Below are positions 11,626 through 22,618 of a DNA stretch of 64,000 nucleotides, in pieces. Within the stretch, counting starts at the first letter, position 1. The number at the start of each line of letters is the position of its first letter. The stretch spans positions 5,831,515 to 5,895,514 of the forward strand of contig NC_058160.1 of NCBI RefSeq assembly GCF_020080835.1. The letters are read 5' to 3'. A model generated the notes under the pieces. That model saw only the letters and a program-made list of their open reading frames with translations, searched no databases and had not been told where the DNA came from. A program made the position numbers and the translations under genes. The DNA comes from Cotesia glomerata (Eukaryota; Arthropoda; Insecta; Hymenoptera; Braconidae).

Positions 11626-14600
11626 ATGTTTTGTGGGAAGATTTATGTGTATCTCTTCGTTTTTTTTTACTCGGTTAACTTCACCTTACAAGTAAGGAAT
11701 ATTTTTTTAATTCATTATTTACTTAATTCATTATTTTCAAAATAAAATGTTTGTAAACAGGCAACATCTTTAAATTATTACACCGGTGCAGTAGTTGAAT
11801 ATCATCCTATTGTTGAGGGTAAAAACACCACAGTTATCGCTGAAGAAAATGCTAAAAATTTCATTAAATTTTTACATACAGCAAAGGAAAATGTAAATTT
11901 TGATCACATATATTAATTGGTTTCATAAACAGTTCTTAAATTTAATGATATTACATGTCTTTTTAGCAAGTAGATATAATTGTTTTTCCCGAAAATGGAT
12001 TATTCAGTGGCCAACCTCGTCCACCAATTTACCGTCGAAGTTTTTATTTACCTCACAGCACATATTTACCTGACTACAAAGAATCTAAAGTTTTGTGTAA
12101 CGACTCAGCATCTAGTGTCATGGAGGTAAGTTGGTATAAACCTGGTGCTAAGAAAGAATCCAAAACGATTAACAATGTTAATTTTCCATAAAAGAAGAAA
12201 TTCACAAATATTGAAAATATTTAGAAGTGTTGAAAAGAATTCGAATTTCGTTATTTCAAATACTTTTTAATTTTTTTTTTTCAATCAGAAAAAGTTCTTG
12301 TAGTAATGACACTAAATTCACAAAATTATTTTTATTTTCAAAATGCTACAAATCTGTACGAAGAAAAAAATGTCAAAATAACGATTAATTTGTTTATCAA
12401 GCTGGCAATATTTTTTTCCCTGTGTAATAAGCCATTTATTAGCGAAGTTATTTATGAAAAATTCCTCTTTTTGCGTAGCACTCATTACGAAAAACGGTAC
12501 TATCCTTGCTGCACTCATGATTATAAAACTATTGCTGTTTTATGTTCTTTTAAACGAATCAGCTCTGCTACAATTTAGATTTTTTAATTATCTATTTTGT
12601 AGCAGAGCGTTTTTTTTTTAAATTCTTCTTTGTGAAGGAGAAAAATATAAAGCTCCAATCGTAGGGACGGGCTGTTAATCAAAATATTCGTGTGAAAATA
12701 AATAAAGAGAAGCTCGATAATTGAAGTTACAACTTTTTGAAAGGTTTAGATGACTGCAATTATTGAAAAATTATAAATATATTACAAAAATAAAATTTAA
12801 AGTTCCAATTGCTTTTGTTGATTATTTTGATACTATTATAAAAAACAATTATGAAAACAAAAGGAACAGCTCTTAGTCAGAATTAGTAATATTATTATTA
12901 TAACAAACGTTAAGAGAGGTTTCTGTAAGTCTATGATCTTCCAGCGATCAATTGCCGTCACGAAAGACACGTTAATTTACAATTATAATAACAAGTTATA
13001 AATTATAACTTGCTCGATAGAGCAAGATTACTACTGTACAAATTTTATTAACAATAAATAATAGATAAATCATAGATCTACTACGAAATATAAATAATAA
13101 ACTACACGGTGAGAAATTTCCATTATTTTTTATTCTGCATGGATTTTAGATATTACAATGGTGCATATTACTAGTGAACCTTATTGACTCAGAATAAAAT
13201 TTTTCTCACCTCCGGGCGGAAAGCGTCAATTTTCCTCCCGCTGCGCTAAACGAAAATGCCGCTTTCCGCCTCCGTCGAGGAGAAAAATAGTATACACACC
13301 ACGGGCAGTAAATAAGAAAGCCTCAGATCACATGTTTATTGACCTCGGCTTCGCCTCGGACGACAATTACATGTGATCTGAGACATTTCTTATTTTACTG
13401 CCCTAGATGTGTAATATACTATTACAATGGCCCATAGTAATTTCCGAAACAAATGAAATCAGACATAGTAAATGGTAAAAATTGAAATGTACCATAGTAA
13501 AATGAAATATGCAATAATTTAAATTTCCGAATGTACTATAGCAAAAAAAATAAGAAAATGTTTGTAAAAAATAAAAAATTTTAGAGTAAAAAATGTTTTT
13601 TTGCCCTCCGGGCGGAAAGTGGCAACTTTCGTCCCGCTACGCTAAACAAAGTTGCCGCTTTCCACCTTCGTCGGACAAAAAAATAGTATAAACTCCACGG
13701 GAAGTAAATAAGAAAGCCTCAGATCACATGTTTGTTGACCTTGGCTTCGCCTCGGACAACAATTACATGTGATCTGAGACATTTCTTACTTTACTTCCCT
13801 AGGTGTGTAATATACTATTTAGCAATCAAAAAAAATATCAAACCAAACAAGATTTTTTTTGTTTGCAATAATTTTTAAAAATATTTTTTTAAAATATAGT
13901 TTTTTTTATTTTTTTTTTCATTTTTAACAATGAACGTAGGATTTATTTTGGCAGTTAATTTTATTATGAATAATTATAAACACAATATATAACTTTTAAA
14001 TTATTTTTTATTATTATTAGAAGTGTCGGTTGCAGGTTAACCATCAAATGTTTGTTTTCATTTTAATTTTTCACGGTAAATTATTAAATATTTTATTATT
14101 TATGAATCTTACAAATTTTCATTAACTATTCATGTGTTGATGGATTTATAAACTAATATTTATTTAAAACTTAATGTTTATTGCAATTTTCATAACACCG
14201 TTAACCACTACTGATAGCGTCTGTAGACTTATGTTGACAAAACAAAGCAGCACGAAAAAATGAAAGAGCGCGTGTCGGGGCTGACGCGCATACGTTTACT
14301 ATGGGACATTTGAAAATTTCATAGTCACAATTTTAAATTTAAACCGAGTACACGTGACTAAATGTGAAACTTTTTTATAAATTTTCATTGTCGACTGAGC
14401 AACAGAAATTTTACTATGGAACTATAATGAAAAGTTTTAAGCACACTAACAGTTTTTGTTCTGTCAGTTTACAAAAATTTTTTATATATGTTTATGTAAC
14501 AGTTGCATGGTCAAATTTACTATGGTCCCTAGTAAGTATTGATTGGTACAATATGATATTCTTAAATTTTTATGGTAATATTTTGAATTGAGTCATTAAG

Positions 14601-17600
14601 GTTCAGTCTTATTATGTATGCATAGTAAATTTCTACAGAAATTTCTTACCGTGTATGAGTAAATTAATTAAATTAACAGGCGAGACCAGTGATTGCAGTT
14701 TCAATCGGCTTAGCGAAACGAATGGAAATTTTGAAAAAACGTTTTTAGAGATAATAGATAATTTAATAAACTATTTCACCACAAAGCGTTTTGTTCAAAA
14801 ATTTCATTCGTTTCGTGAAACCAATCGAAACTGCAATTGATCTGCTGTTGGGAGTGCGACAGAGATAGTTTCGTTGAACTCCGTGAGAGCAAAGCGAGAA
14901 AAAGATGGTCTCGCCTGTTAACCCTTTAATGTTCGGCCTTGAATCCCCACTCTCAATTCGAGTCATATGTATTTTTCTTCAAGTGAGAGAGCTATAGTCT
15001 TTTTCCTAGACAGGGGACCAGAAAAGTAGTAGAAAGAGACGCATGGACACACTACTACAACTAAACCGTCTTTCACACTACCGCATAACGGACTATGATT
15101 GGCTCTTTCCCCTAATAGCTCACACCGAGATTCTTTGCACTTCCAGAACATTAACCCTTCAGTACCCACGTTATTCGGCTCACCTTCTTTACTCTCGCCA
15201 TGAGAAAAAAATCTCAAATTTAAATAACATACGATCTGAACAAATATGTCGGCGGAGCGCTTACAGAAAAGAGCCGATTTACCCCGTAGGGAGCCGAACA
15301 GCTCGATTTTTAACAACCTTTAATACTCTCGCCATGAGAAAAAATCTCATAGTCTTCAAAAAAAAAAATTTTGTTATTATTGATAATGAAAATAAGTAAT
15401 TTTTTAATAAACAGTTAAAAAGAATATGAAATTTTCGGAAGGTAAAAAAAATTACAAGTAGTCTTTCCATTTGAATTTAAAAAAATAATTAAGATTGAAA
15501 CCGAGCGTGAGTAAAATTCTTATAACCTGAGTACTGAAGGGTTAAAGGGTTAAAATTGCAAACAGGACAAATTAAAATTCTTTCATATACAATTCTCAGT
15601 AAATTAAGTTGAACATCGAACAACTATTCAGGTACAAACAATCGTAGCAAGTGACATGGGCTAGGGCTAATAAAGTTTATAACTTATAATCTCAAAGCAG
15701 GTGCATAAGCATCTGGTTCGCACTTCTGAACATGCTTAATTGTCTAAAAAATAGCCAATTCAACAAGATAAAGCTTTGGTCATCGAATGCCAGTCACCCC
15801 AGCTCTCAAAGAGACTTCCCAAAGCTTCCCGTAAGGCTTGTTTCAACTTTTCTTTCTCCTCATCATCTTCATCTACATCTGGTTTAGTATATTTCTTACC
15901 TAGGGCAGGAAAATAAGAAATGTCTCAGATTACATGTAATTGTTGACCGAGGCGAAGCCGAGGTCGACAAACATGTGATCTGAGGCTTTCTTATTTCCTG
16001 CCCGTGGTGAGAATACTGGTTTTCTCCTCGACGGAGGCGGAAAGCGGTATTTTCGTATAGCGCAGCGGGAGGAAAATTGACGCTTTCCGCCCGGAGGGGA
16101 GAAATAGAATTTACTGGCTTTGAAAATACTGATGGTGCAGTTATCGGACTAGCCTGACCATCCTTAACTGATGAATCAGTTGTTGCAGGCTTGTTGACAG
16201 GTTTTGCGTAAGTAGATTCAGTGGGTAATGTTTTTAGTTTTTCCATTCTTTCTTTATTCCTTCGTCTGGCGTTAACTTTTTTGCGATTCCTGTACCGCTG
16301 AAACGCCGCGTATATTTCCGGCCAACTCTCTTTAGTTGGAATATGCAGAATATACACAGAATTCGATTCTTTTGATCAATCTTTTTCTTTTATATTATTT
16401 GTCCACGTCATATTGTAATATTTTATGATGTTTAAATAGTTGAGAAAAATTATTACGGCAATTCTCAATAATTACCTTTTCAACTAATTATTAATTCACA
16501 GTAAAAAGTAATAAAGTTTTAATTTAATAATGTTTCCAGGTTGTGAAGACATTGTCCTGTGCAGCAAAAAACTACTCAATGTATGTCGTCTTAAATGTTC
16601 ATGAAAAAGAAGAGTGTAAAAATTGTTCTGATGGTTACCATCTTTACAATACTAACATCGTATTTGACAGGAACGGTGCTTTGATAGCCACGTACCGAAA
16701 GTATCATTTGTTTGGTGAAGTTGGCTTTGACCGAACACCAAAACCAAAGTTATCGATTTTTCGTACCGATTTTGGTGTTGCTTTCGGTCAATTCATCTGC
16801 TTCGATTTATTGTTTGGTTCCCCAGCACTATCTCTTGTTCGTGAGAAGAATATAACAGATATTGTTTTCTCGAGTCGTTGGTTTTCTCACTTACCTTATC
16901 TCTCGGCGAATCAAATTCAAGCTGGATGGTCTTACGTCAATGACGTTAATTTTCTTGGATCTGGTTACAATTCACCCGTAACTGGAAACACTGGAAGCGG
17001 GATTTATGCTGGAAGAAATGGTAGAATAATTGATATTTGGAGTGAAACTCCTACTAATGCACTTCTCATAGCAAAAGTACCAAAAATGACAAATGGAAAG
17101 CGTAAGGAACCGATTAATCAAAATGCAACTAAGATAATTAATTATTCAGCTATAGAAATACCTACAATCACAAGACAAAAGTCAATTTCACAACAAAAAC
17201 TTTGGTCTGATAATTTATCACTTTTCACTACAGACTTTTTACATTTGACTAATGGCACTCATAACGCGACAGTCTGTCATGGAGGGTTTTGCTGCAATTT
17301 TACTACCGACATTGTCTTTCATGATCACTTGCTTGAAAATGGAGCTCTCTATTACAGGTACTGTACTCATTTTTCGTGCGTAATCTATATTATTAAGAGA
17401 ATAAGCAAAATTTTGTGGCCAGTGTATTTATATGATAAAATGGATTTTTATAGTTAAATTTGGTATCATTGGAAAAGTCTTGACTTGAATTTGTGCCTTT
17501 TCAAGGTTTCATATCATTCTCACCAATAGTCAATTTATGATGATAAGATTATGCTTATCATTATAATACTTATCATTATTTAGGCTGCATTCGAAAACGC

Positions 17601-18871
17601 TCTATCTCTAGATACATAATTAAGAAATTTCCTTGTATCTCGTGAACTATTGACATTTTTGAAGATATAAGGTCATCCCGATGTTACACTCATCAAGACC
17701 TTTGATTTAAGTACCCACATCAATTTTTCATATATTTATATATATTAGGGTGTACCAAAATCTAACGTGAAGAATCTTTTAAAATTGGAATTTTGAGTTC
17801 CGCTTTTAAAAGCAGCTGTGTTTAGTCATTTCCTAAGATATTTTAGGGTGAGACAATAAATTTGATTTTCATAGAATTTTTTAATTGGAGCTTAGTTTGG
17901 GCACTTCCGCTGAAAATTCAAAATTTAGTCGGAAGTGCCCAATTAAATCTCCTGCTAAAAAATTCTATGAAAATCAAATTTATCGTCTTACCCCAAAATA
18001 TCTTAGGAAATGCCTAAACACATCTGCTTTTAAAAGCGGAACTCAAAATTCCAATTTTAAAAGGTTCTTCACGGAAGTTACATTTTGGCACACCCTAATA
18101 TATATTATATATATAAATATATGAAAAATATATCAAAATGCATGTGGATACTCAAATGAAAGCTCTTGATGAGTGTAACATCGGGATGAGCTTATATCTT
18201 TAAAAACGTCAATAGTTAATAATCAAAATTTAAATAATATCATTATGGTAGTCTCTTTATGCGAAGGAGAGTTACATACTGACAAACTGACAAACTGACA
18301 TACAAGTGAAGCTAATAAAAAGCGTATAAAAAAGTATAGTGCAATTGAACAAAAGTCATTATTTAATAAAGCAAAATTTTATTTATTTATAGTTCACAAG
18401 TTACGGCAGTCACATAGTAACTGCAAGGTTGCTAGTTTAAATTATTAAAAAAATAATTATTACAGCTATTAATCATCAATTTGTAGGTATCACTTCGCTG
18501 TATTTAACGGCGTACTATCATACGCAAAACTTGGCAAAGCAGGAGTACAAGTTTGCAGTATAATTTCATGCCTTACTCAAGATTCAAACAACTGCAACAA
18601 ACGTTTTGACGTTAATACTAATATTGTCCAACCAGTCACATTTAATTCAATCGTAATTTCAAGTACTTCAGAGGATTCTAACAATATTGTTCATTTTCCT
18701 TTGAGTATCAAAAGTGAAATGGATCCGCTAAATATCAATGAGTTCACATTTGTTCGTAAAAAAATCAATGAGACTCATGTGAGTTTAAATTACTCTTTCA
18801 CAAAACCGTACAATAATTTGATGACTTTTGCCATCTACGGAAGAAATTTTAAAGATGATGATTTTTTATAA
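11626..18871 (+). CDS. Vanin/biotinidase-type carbon-nitrogen hydrolase (pantetheinase-like)
   Basis: Five exons (11626-11691, 11761-11892, 11967-12125, 16540-17357, 18487-18871) join in phase to encode 519 residues. Residues 1-22 form a signal peptide. The nitrilase-fold catalytic triad is present: Glu75 in VFPENGLFSG, Lys173 in YRKYHLFGE and Cys206 in QFICFDLLF. NITDIVFSSRWFS and GSGIYAGRNG are further family signatures. The C-terminal domain is that of vanins and biotinidase. Several N-glycosylation sequons and no hydrophobic C-terminal GPI signal suggest a secreted enzyme. Family members hydrolyse pantetheine to pantothenate and cysteamine, or biocytin to biotin; substrate cannot be decided here. 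Intron 3 (12126-16539) is swollen to 4.4 kb by nested MITEs, a pseudogene and palindromic repeats; intron 4 is mostly a Helitron. Confidence 0.93.
13200..13423 (-). repeat. GCGNAGC palindrome-pair element, copy 1
   Basis: Two adjacent palindromes. Palindrome B has arms around GGCGGAAAGCG and CGCTTTCCGCC; its apex reads GCTGCGC on this strand (GCGCAGC on the other). Palindrome A has arms CTCAGATCACATGT and ACATGTGATCTGAG with apex CTCGGCTTCGCCTCGG (GCGAAGC on the other strand). Flanking stem GGGCAGTAAA pairs with TTTACTGCCC. The element ends GTGTAATATACTAT. Confidence 0.85.
13600..13821 (-). repeat. GCGNAGC palindrome-pair element, copy 2
   Basis: Same B-then-A layout as copy 1, 180 bp away and in the same orientation. 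The outer stem reads GGGAAGTAAA with TTTACTTCCC instead of GGGCAG with CTGCCC, a compensated change. B outer arms read GCCCTCCGGGCGG and CTTTCCACCTTCGTCGGAC. The B loop has CTACGCT (GCGTAG on the other strand) where most copies have GCGCAG. Confidence 0.85.
14673..14921. mobile_element. TTAA-flanked MITE (TTAACAGGCGAGACCA)
   Basis: Termini TTAACAGGCGAGACCA and TGGTCTCGCCTGTTAA enclose 249 bp. Inner arms pair over GATTGCAGTTTC and GAAACTGCAAT. The TTAA ends suggest a piggyBac-like non-autonomous element. Confidence 0.8.
15151..15545. mobile_element. TTAA-flanked MITE (TTAACCCTTCAGTAC)
   Basis: TTAACCCTTCAGTACCC at the left and GAGTACTGAAGGGTTAA at the right bound 395 bp with an internal repeated block (TACTCTCGCCATGAGAAAAA occurs twice). 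A second pair, TTAACCCTTTAA at 14918 and TTAAAGGGTTAA at 15542, suggests this MITE sits inside another TTAA element. Confidence 0.7.
15760..16373 (-). pseudogene. Fragment of an unidentified protein gene, interrupted by a palindrome-pair repeat
   Basis: Read on the minus strand, an open frame runs from 16373 through HIPTKESWPEIYAAFQRYRN and a Lys/Arg-rich segment to FSKPVNSI at about 16110. The 15900-16108 repeat then intervenes. Coding-like sequence resumes in another frame with KKYTKPDVDEDDEEKEKLKQ and ALGSLFESWGDWHSM, ending at a TGA (15760-15762). No start codon or splice sites are evident, and the two halves cannot be read through. It looks like a retrocopy or partial duplicate of a host gene trapped in the vanin-like intron. 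I do not recognise the parent. Confidence 0.5.
15900..16108 (+). repeat. GCGNAGC palindrome-pair element, copy 3
   Basis: A-then-B layout. A: CTCAGATTACATG pairs with CATGTGATCTGAG, apex CCGAGGCGAAGCCGAGG. The outer stem GGGCAGGAAA pairs with TTTCCTGCCC, a compensated variant of GGGCAGTAAA/TTTACTGCCC. B: apex AGCGCAGCGG with arms GGCGGAAAGCG and CGCTTTCCGCC. It lies inside the coding-like fragment at 15760-16373. Confidence 0.85.
17384..18435 (+). mobile_element. Non-autonomous Helitron, copy 1
   Basis: Starts TCTATATTATTAAGAGAATA directly after an A and ends GGTTGCTAG directly before a T, as Helitrons insert between A and T. A hairpin (GCAGTCAC, loop ATA, then GTAACTGC) lies about 12 bases before the CTAG end. 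The interior has inverted blocks containing CATCAATTTTTCATATAT and GCTCTTGATGAGTGTAAC. It fills vanin-like intron 4 and carries a nested foldback MITE (17746-18097). Confidence 0.88.
17746..18097. mobile_element. Foldback MITE nested in Helitron copy 1
   Basis: TAGGGTGTACCAAAAT and ATTTTGGCACACCCTA are inverted, with TA at each end. Nearly the whole 352 bp folds on itself around a centre containing GGGCACTTCCG and CGGAAGTGCCC. The other Helitron copies lack it, so it arrived after the Helitron. Confidence 0.8.
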
Positions 18872-19373
18872 GTTTTTTTTTTTTGTTGTCAAAGTGCACA
18901 CATCATAACGTGAAAGCGTTATTCGGAGTTTATCGATTAGCCAGTAAAATTTTTAATTTAAATATAAATTCAGTGAATAAACATTAATTGTTAATGAAAA
19001 CAAATTTTATTACAATCAAATGTTTTTAATGTAATATATTTATTTTGAATGATTAAATTAATATTCTAACAAAAAAATCCTGTTAATTCTCATTTATTAA
19101 ATTTCAATTTATTCATCAAAGTTTGAAAGTTAAAATAATCATAAAATAAATGAAAAAAAAATAAAAGATAAAAACTTTTATAAACTTTTTTTATTATAAA
19201 AATTTCCTAAGCCTCCAGTCCATCCTGAAAATTATTCAACTTTGAGTTTCTCTCCATTTGTAAACTCACATGTATTTAATTTGAAAAATTTAATAAGTGT
19301 ACCTAATTTGCTGGTATGAATTTTATTATTAAAAAATTCCACTTACTTATAAAATAATAAGTATTAAATTTAA
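18872..19373. other. Convergent 3' flanks of the vanin-like gene and EMG1 paralogue A
   Basis: AT-rich, with AATAAA-type hexamers on both strands (for example near 18976 and 19149). It probably holds both 3' UTRs. Nothing else is visible. Confidence 0.4.
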
Positions 19374-20423
19374 TTAAATCCACTTTCTTTTAAATGCTAA
19401 ACACAAATTTCCAGAAATATACGCTGCAGACGTCGAATAATCATAAATAGCAACTGTACTGTCTGTGTAATTAGCTTTAACTTGCCCCTGTTCAATTGCA
19501 CCAATTACAATGACAACTGGCTCATTATCAGGAGCTAATTCTTCTACATGTTTAAATTCTTTTGCACGACAAGACAATAGTATTTTTTTACAATTGGCTG
19601 GCAGATAATTTGTTATTGGGTTCTTAATAACTTTTAATAAATCTACTGGCTCATCCGCTGCTCGTACTTTGTTAGTATGTAAAAGTTGCGCTGAAAATTA
19701 ACAAAAAAGTTAAGCATTAATTAAGATTAATGAAATTGTGGGACTTGTGAAATTTAATGAAAATAGCAGGCATGTACAGAATAAAATATTTTAAAACCTA
19801 TACATTTTTTATCAATATTAAATTTTTTCATTTTTAAGTAATTAAAATTACCATTTTTCTGTTACTTTCATTGTCAAAATCGTTATTTTATCTAATTTAT
19901 CTAATATATTTTATCTAATTTTAATAAATTAAAAAAATTGCATTACCCATTACTCCCGCAAATCTGTTAAATGTTCTGGGTATCCTAGTTCCAGGATTAA
20001 CTTCTATCAAAACATTTTTATCAGTATGTATGTATACCTGTAAATATCCAGCTCGATTTAAAGGACTGTCTAACAAATTTAACAAACACTGATGTACTAT
20101 TTCTGGTTTAGTTGTTTCACATTGTCGATTATATTTTTTTAACAGTGGAACATCGTGTCTAGAATGTAATAACTCAAATTTTTTTCCAACCTAAAAAAAT
20201 ACGATAATTAATTAAACTAAAGAAAAAATTGTTTTTAAAATTTTAAGTTAATTAACTAAAAAAATTTCAATATAATTACCTTGGCTGTTTCCAATTGAGC
20301 ACTTTCTAAAATTACTATTAAACGTTTATCCAAATTTACAGGAGTATTGATTTTCAAACGTTTTTTAACGAGGTTTTGTTCATCTTTCTCGTCTTTATTT
20401 TCTCTTAAGCGTTTTTTTACCAT
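19374..20423 (-). CDS. EMG1/NEP1-like rRNA pseudouridine N1-methyltransferase, paralogue A
   Basis: Three exons (20423-20280, 20190-19947, 19690-19374) encode 234 residues. Family motifs are clear: [67 protein letters not shown] and [12 protein letters not shown]1/NEP1 is a SPOUT-fold enzyme of the small-subunit processome that methylates a pseudouridine in 18S rRNA. The central region is closer to the general EMG1 consensus than that of paralogue B. The C-terminal region has diverged: the usual GAMAHG SAM-loop reads GAIEQG, and SNYPLSAAL is replaced by YDYSTSAAY. It also lacks the last intron found in paralogue B. It is probably nucleolar if functional. The open frame and clean splice sites argue against a pseudogene. 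Confidence 0.9.
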
Positions 20424-20832
20424 GATTTTAAAATGTAAATAATTATATATATTATTTAAACGTTTCGGTAATTAAATTTTATAATTATTAAAGCAAAATT
20501 TATAATTTAATAACTGTAATTTAGTTAAAAATATTCAACTTTTCTTGTAAGTAAGTACCACAGTAATTATACACGTGTTTATTATTAAACTGTCTGTTTA
20601 CGTCAACCACTCAGTGCGTGTGCGCGGCTTTCTTGTGGCGGCACTGAATCCTCAGTCACGCCTCTACTGACAGAAAGTCTCAACCAAGCGCTCGGAGCGC
20701 CTAGTACCGGCCAGAGGACGAAACACACAAAATCAGCTACCACAGTTATGGCATTAAATTATAATAATAATAATTATTATAATGTTTATTTGTTGCCGTA
20801 AGATGGACGGCGGAGTTCACGAAATGGTCCAC

Positions 20833-20871
20833 CTTTACAAGCATGTGATTGTTGTGCAAACATGCTTGTAA
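20833..20871. other. 13-bp perfect stem hairpin
   Basis: TTTACAAGCATGT and ACATGCTTGTAAA pair perfectly around a 13-base loop. No U-run follows, so a terminator-like role is not indicated. It may be the remnant of a MITE or a structured transcript. Confidence 0.6.
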
Positions 20872-20899
20872 ATCTACTTCTGTAGTACACCGGCACAGA

Positions 20900-21775
20900 A
20901 AAAAAAAAAGTTGTCAGTACTTTTGACCGGACCTACTTATCTTTATGCATTTTGACGCGCTGAATCCGAATCTGAAGTCAGTTTTGCCCGTACAACGTCA
21001 AAATTTTGAGTAAAATCCAAAAAACCCAAAAAAAGGCGAAAAATTGCAAAAAACTGCAGTCACAGTGATGAATAAAATTTTGTGGACCCAGATCAAGTAT
21101 GATTTTTATGAATTTCAATTTACTGAATCTGAATCTGAACGGTAATTAGCCCGCTGAACCGTCAAAATTTGAAAAAATAGCAAAAAATCGGGCAAATTAC
21201 AGTTATAAATATGAGAAAAAAATCTATTAAACACAATTGTTAATGACTTAGGTGCATTTTCATAAGTGTAATATGATCTTAGAATTGAAAAATTGACAAA
21301 ATTTTTGAATCTTTAAAAAATAGCATGTAAGGAGAAGGTACGAAGCCATATTTTCGAATTTCAGACTGTCGTTCGTTTGTATCGAATTTTTTTATCTTCA
21401 AATGACCTACGCAGTGGGTTCCTTTTTTTAGGTTGCTAAATAAGCCTCAAACTACACTTCATGGATTCTCACGTCGACCACTTTCTTGAAAATTTTGAAG
21501 ACTACAGCGAAGAACAAGAAAAACGATTTTATCAAGACTTAAATAAAATGAAGGGTAGGTATCGAGTAAATTAGAATGTCAACATGATGTCAGATTTTTG
21601 CTGGATGGTGTAACAAGAGAAACACCAAAAAAAAAAAAAAAAACAGAAAACGTAAAAGGAACCCACTGCATAGGTCATTTGAAGATAAAATAATTCGATA
21701 CTAAATGAACGACAGTCTGAAATTCGAAAATATGGCTTCGCCACAATTTTTATCTGAAATTAATGGCACAGAAAA
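20900..21775. mobile_element. Decayed insect repeat with long inverted arms
   Basis: The left part holds low-complexity text (TTTGACGCGCTGAATCCGAA, then repeated AAAAAACCC) of a kind I associate with widespread arthropod repeats. Arms 21337-21432 and 21648-21750 are inverted copies, sharing GCCATATTTTCGAATTTCAG and AGGTCATTTGAAGAT. Between them lies the pseudogene fragment 21465-21640. Confidence 0.5.
21465..21640 (+). pseudogene. Fragment of a repeat-borne insect protein
   Basis: One frame reads SHVDHFLENFEDYSEEQEKR and FYQDLNKMKGRY, then a stop, then NVNMMSDFCWMV and another stop. From memory of arthropod proteomes this resembles an uncharacterised repeat-associated protein with a YSEEQGERFHQD-like motif. 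Two in-frame stops show it is dead. Confidence 0.5.
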
Positions 21776-21782
21776 ATTATTT

Positions 21783-21871
21783 TTAACTTCCCGCTAAGAA
21801 AATCAATGATTTTCGGAAAATCGGGAAGTTATTGTTTTTACCCCGTTTTGTAAAAATCGAGGTTTTAACAG
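21783..21871. repeat. Truncated AACTTCCCGCTAA repeat
   Basis: Begins AACTTCCCGCTAAGAAAATC and continues CGGGAAGTTATTGTTTTTAC, matching the left end of the 6756-7595 repeat, then stops after about 90 bp. Confidence 0.65.
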
Positions 21872-22618
21872 ATTAATTTCAGATAAAAATTGTGGCTTCC
21901 ATAGTGCACACCAACTGCTAAGTTTTAAGTTATATTGTCGTAAAATATGAAAAATATAAGTATATGCATAAAATAACCTGATAGCTTCAATAAATAACAT
22001 CAATTTTCATACCATAAAAAAATTAATAAAAAATCAACATGAAATATATTTATAAAAGCATTTTATAGTTCATAATTTAATAGCAAAATCAGTTTTAGAT
22101 TTTTATTTTCAAAAAGAATATTTATTCTTCTATTATTAACAGTTTACATCAGTAATTTTTCGCTTTCGTTTATTTTTAATAAATATTAAATATTATGTTA
22201 AAAAAAATATTGTAAAAAACCATTGATTTAATTGATCACAACTGTAACAATCGAAGGAAGAAGAAATATACCTACTTGTATTAAAAAATAAATTTTTTTT
22301 TTTTTTTTTTTTTCCCTCTATTGTTTTTATCCAATCAATAAAAAATACCAGTTTTGCCTTAGCAAAACTCTGTTTACATCAATCACTGCAGTGCGCGCGC
22401 GCGCCGCTTTCTGATTATTTCAAAATATACCGATAGAGTGTGCTCGGTAAGCTAGAGATCTACTTGTAAAAAAAAAACAAATGATACACGAAGCACGAAA
22501 TATAAATATAACCTTTACAGCAAAATGTAAACAAAAATATACTCCATGCAGCAAACGTGACGAACAAGTGATGTACAAATAAATTTTAATTTTAGTGAAG
22601 TGATTAAAATAAAATAAA

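Larger units (their letters stand above)
13105..14653. mobile_element. TA-flanked DNA transposon with CACGGTRAGAAATTT termini
   Basis: CACGGTGAGAAATTTC at the left and its inverse AAATTTCTTACCGTG at the right enclose about 1.55 kb, with TA on each side. That fits a Tc1/mariner-type target. It has no transposase, and two palindromic-pair repeats (13200-13423, 13600-13821) are embedded in it. It sits in vanin-like intron 3. Confidence 0.65.
20424..22618. other. Region between EMG1 paralogue A and the transposase-derived gene
   Basis: Should contain the divergent promoters. GC-richer blocks at 20600-20720 and 22375-22420 lie near the two starts. Between them lie a 39-bp hairpin (20833-20871), a decayed repeat with a pseudogene fragment (20900-21775), and a truncated AACTTCCCGCTAA repeat (21783-21871). 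Confidence 0.45.

Noticed and set aside
15043..15399. Overlapping ~118-codon open frames on both strands
   Set aside because: They span a TTAA-bounded MITE and its flank, have no domain and no splice context; open by chance in a GC-richer repeat.
17885..18124. Plus-strand 79-codon open frame
   Set aside because: It is the arm of a foldback MITE, which reads open on both strands because of its symmetry.
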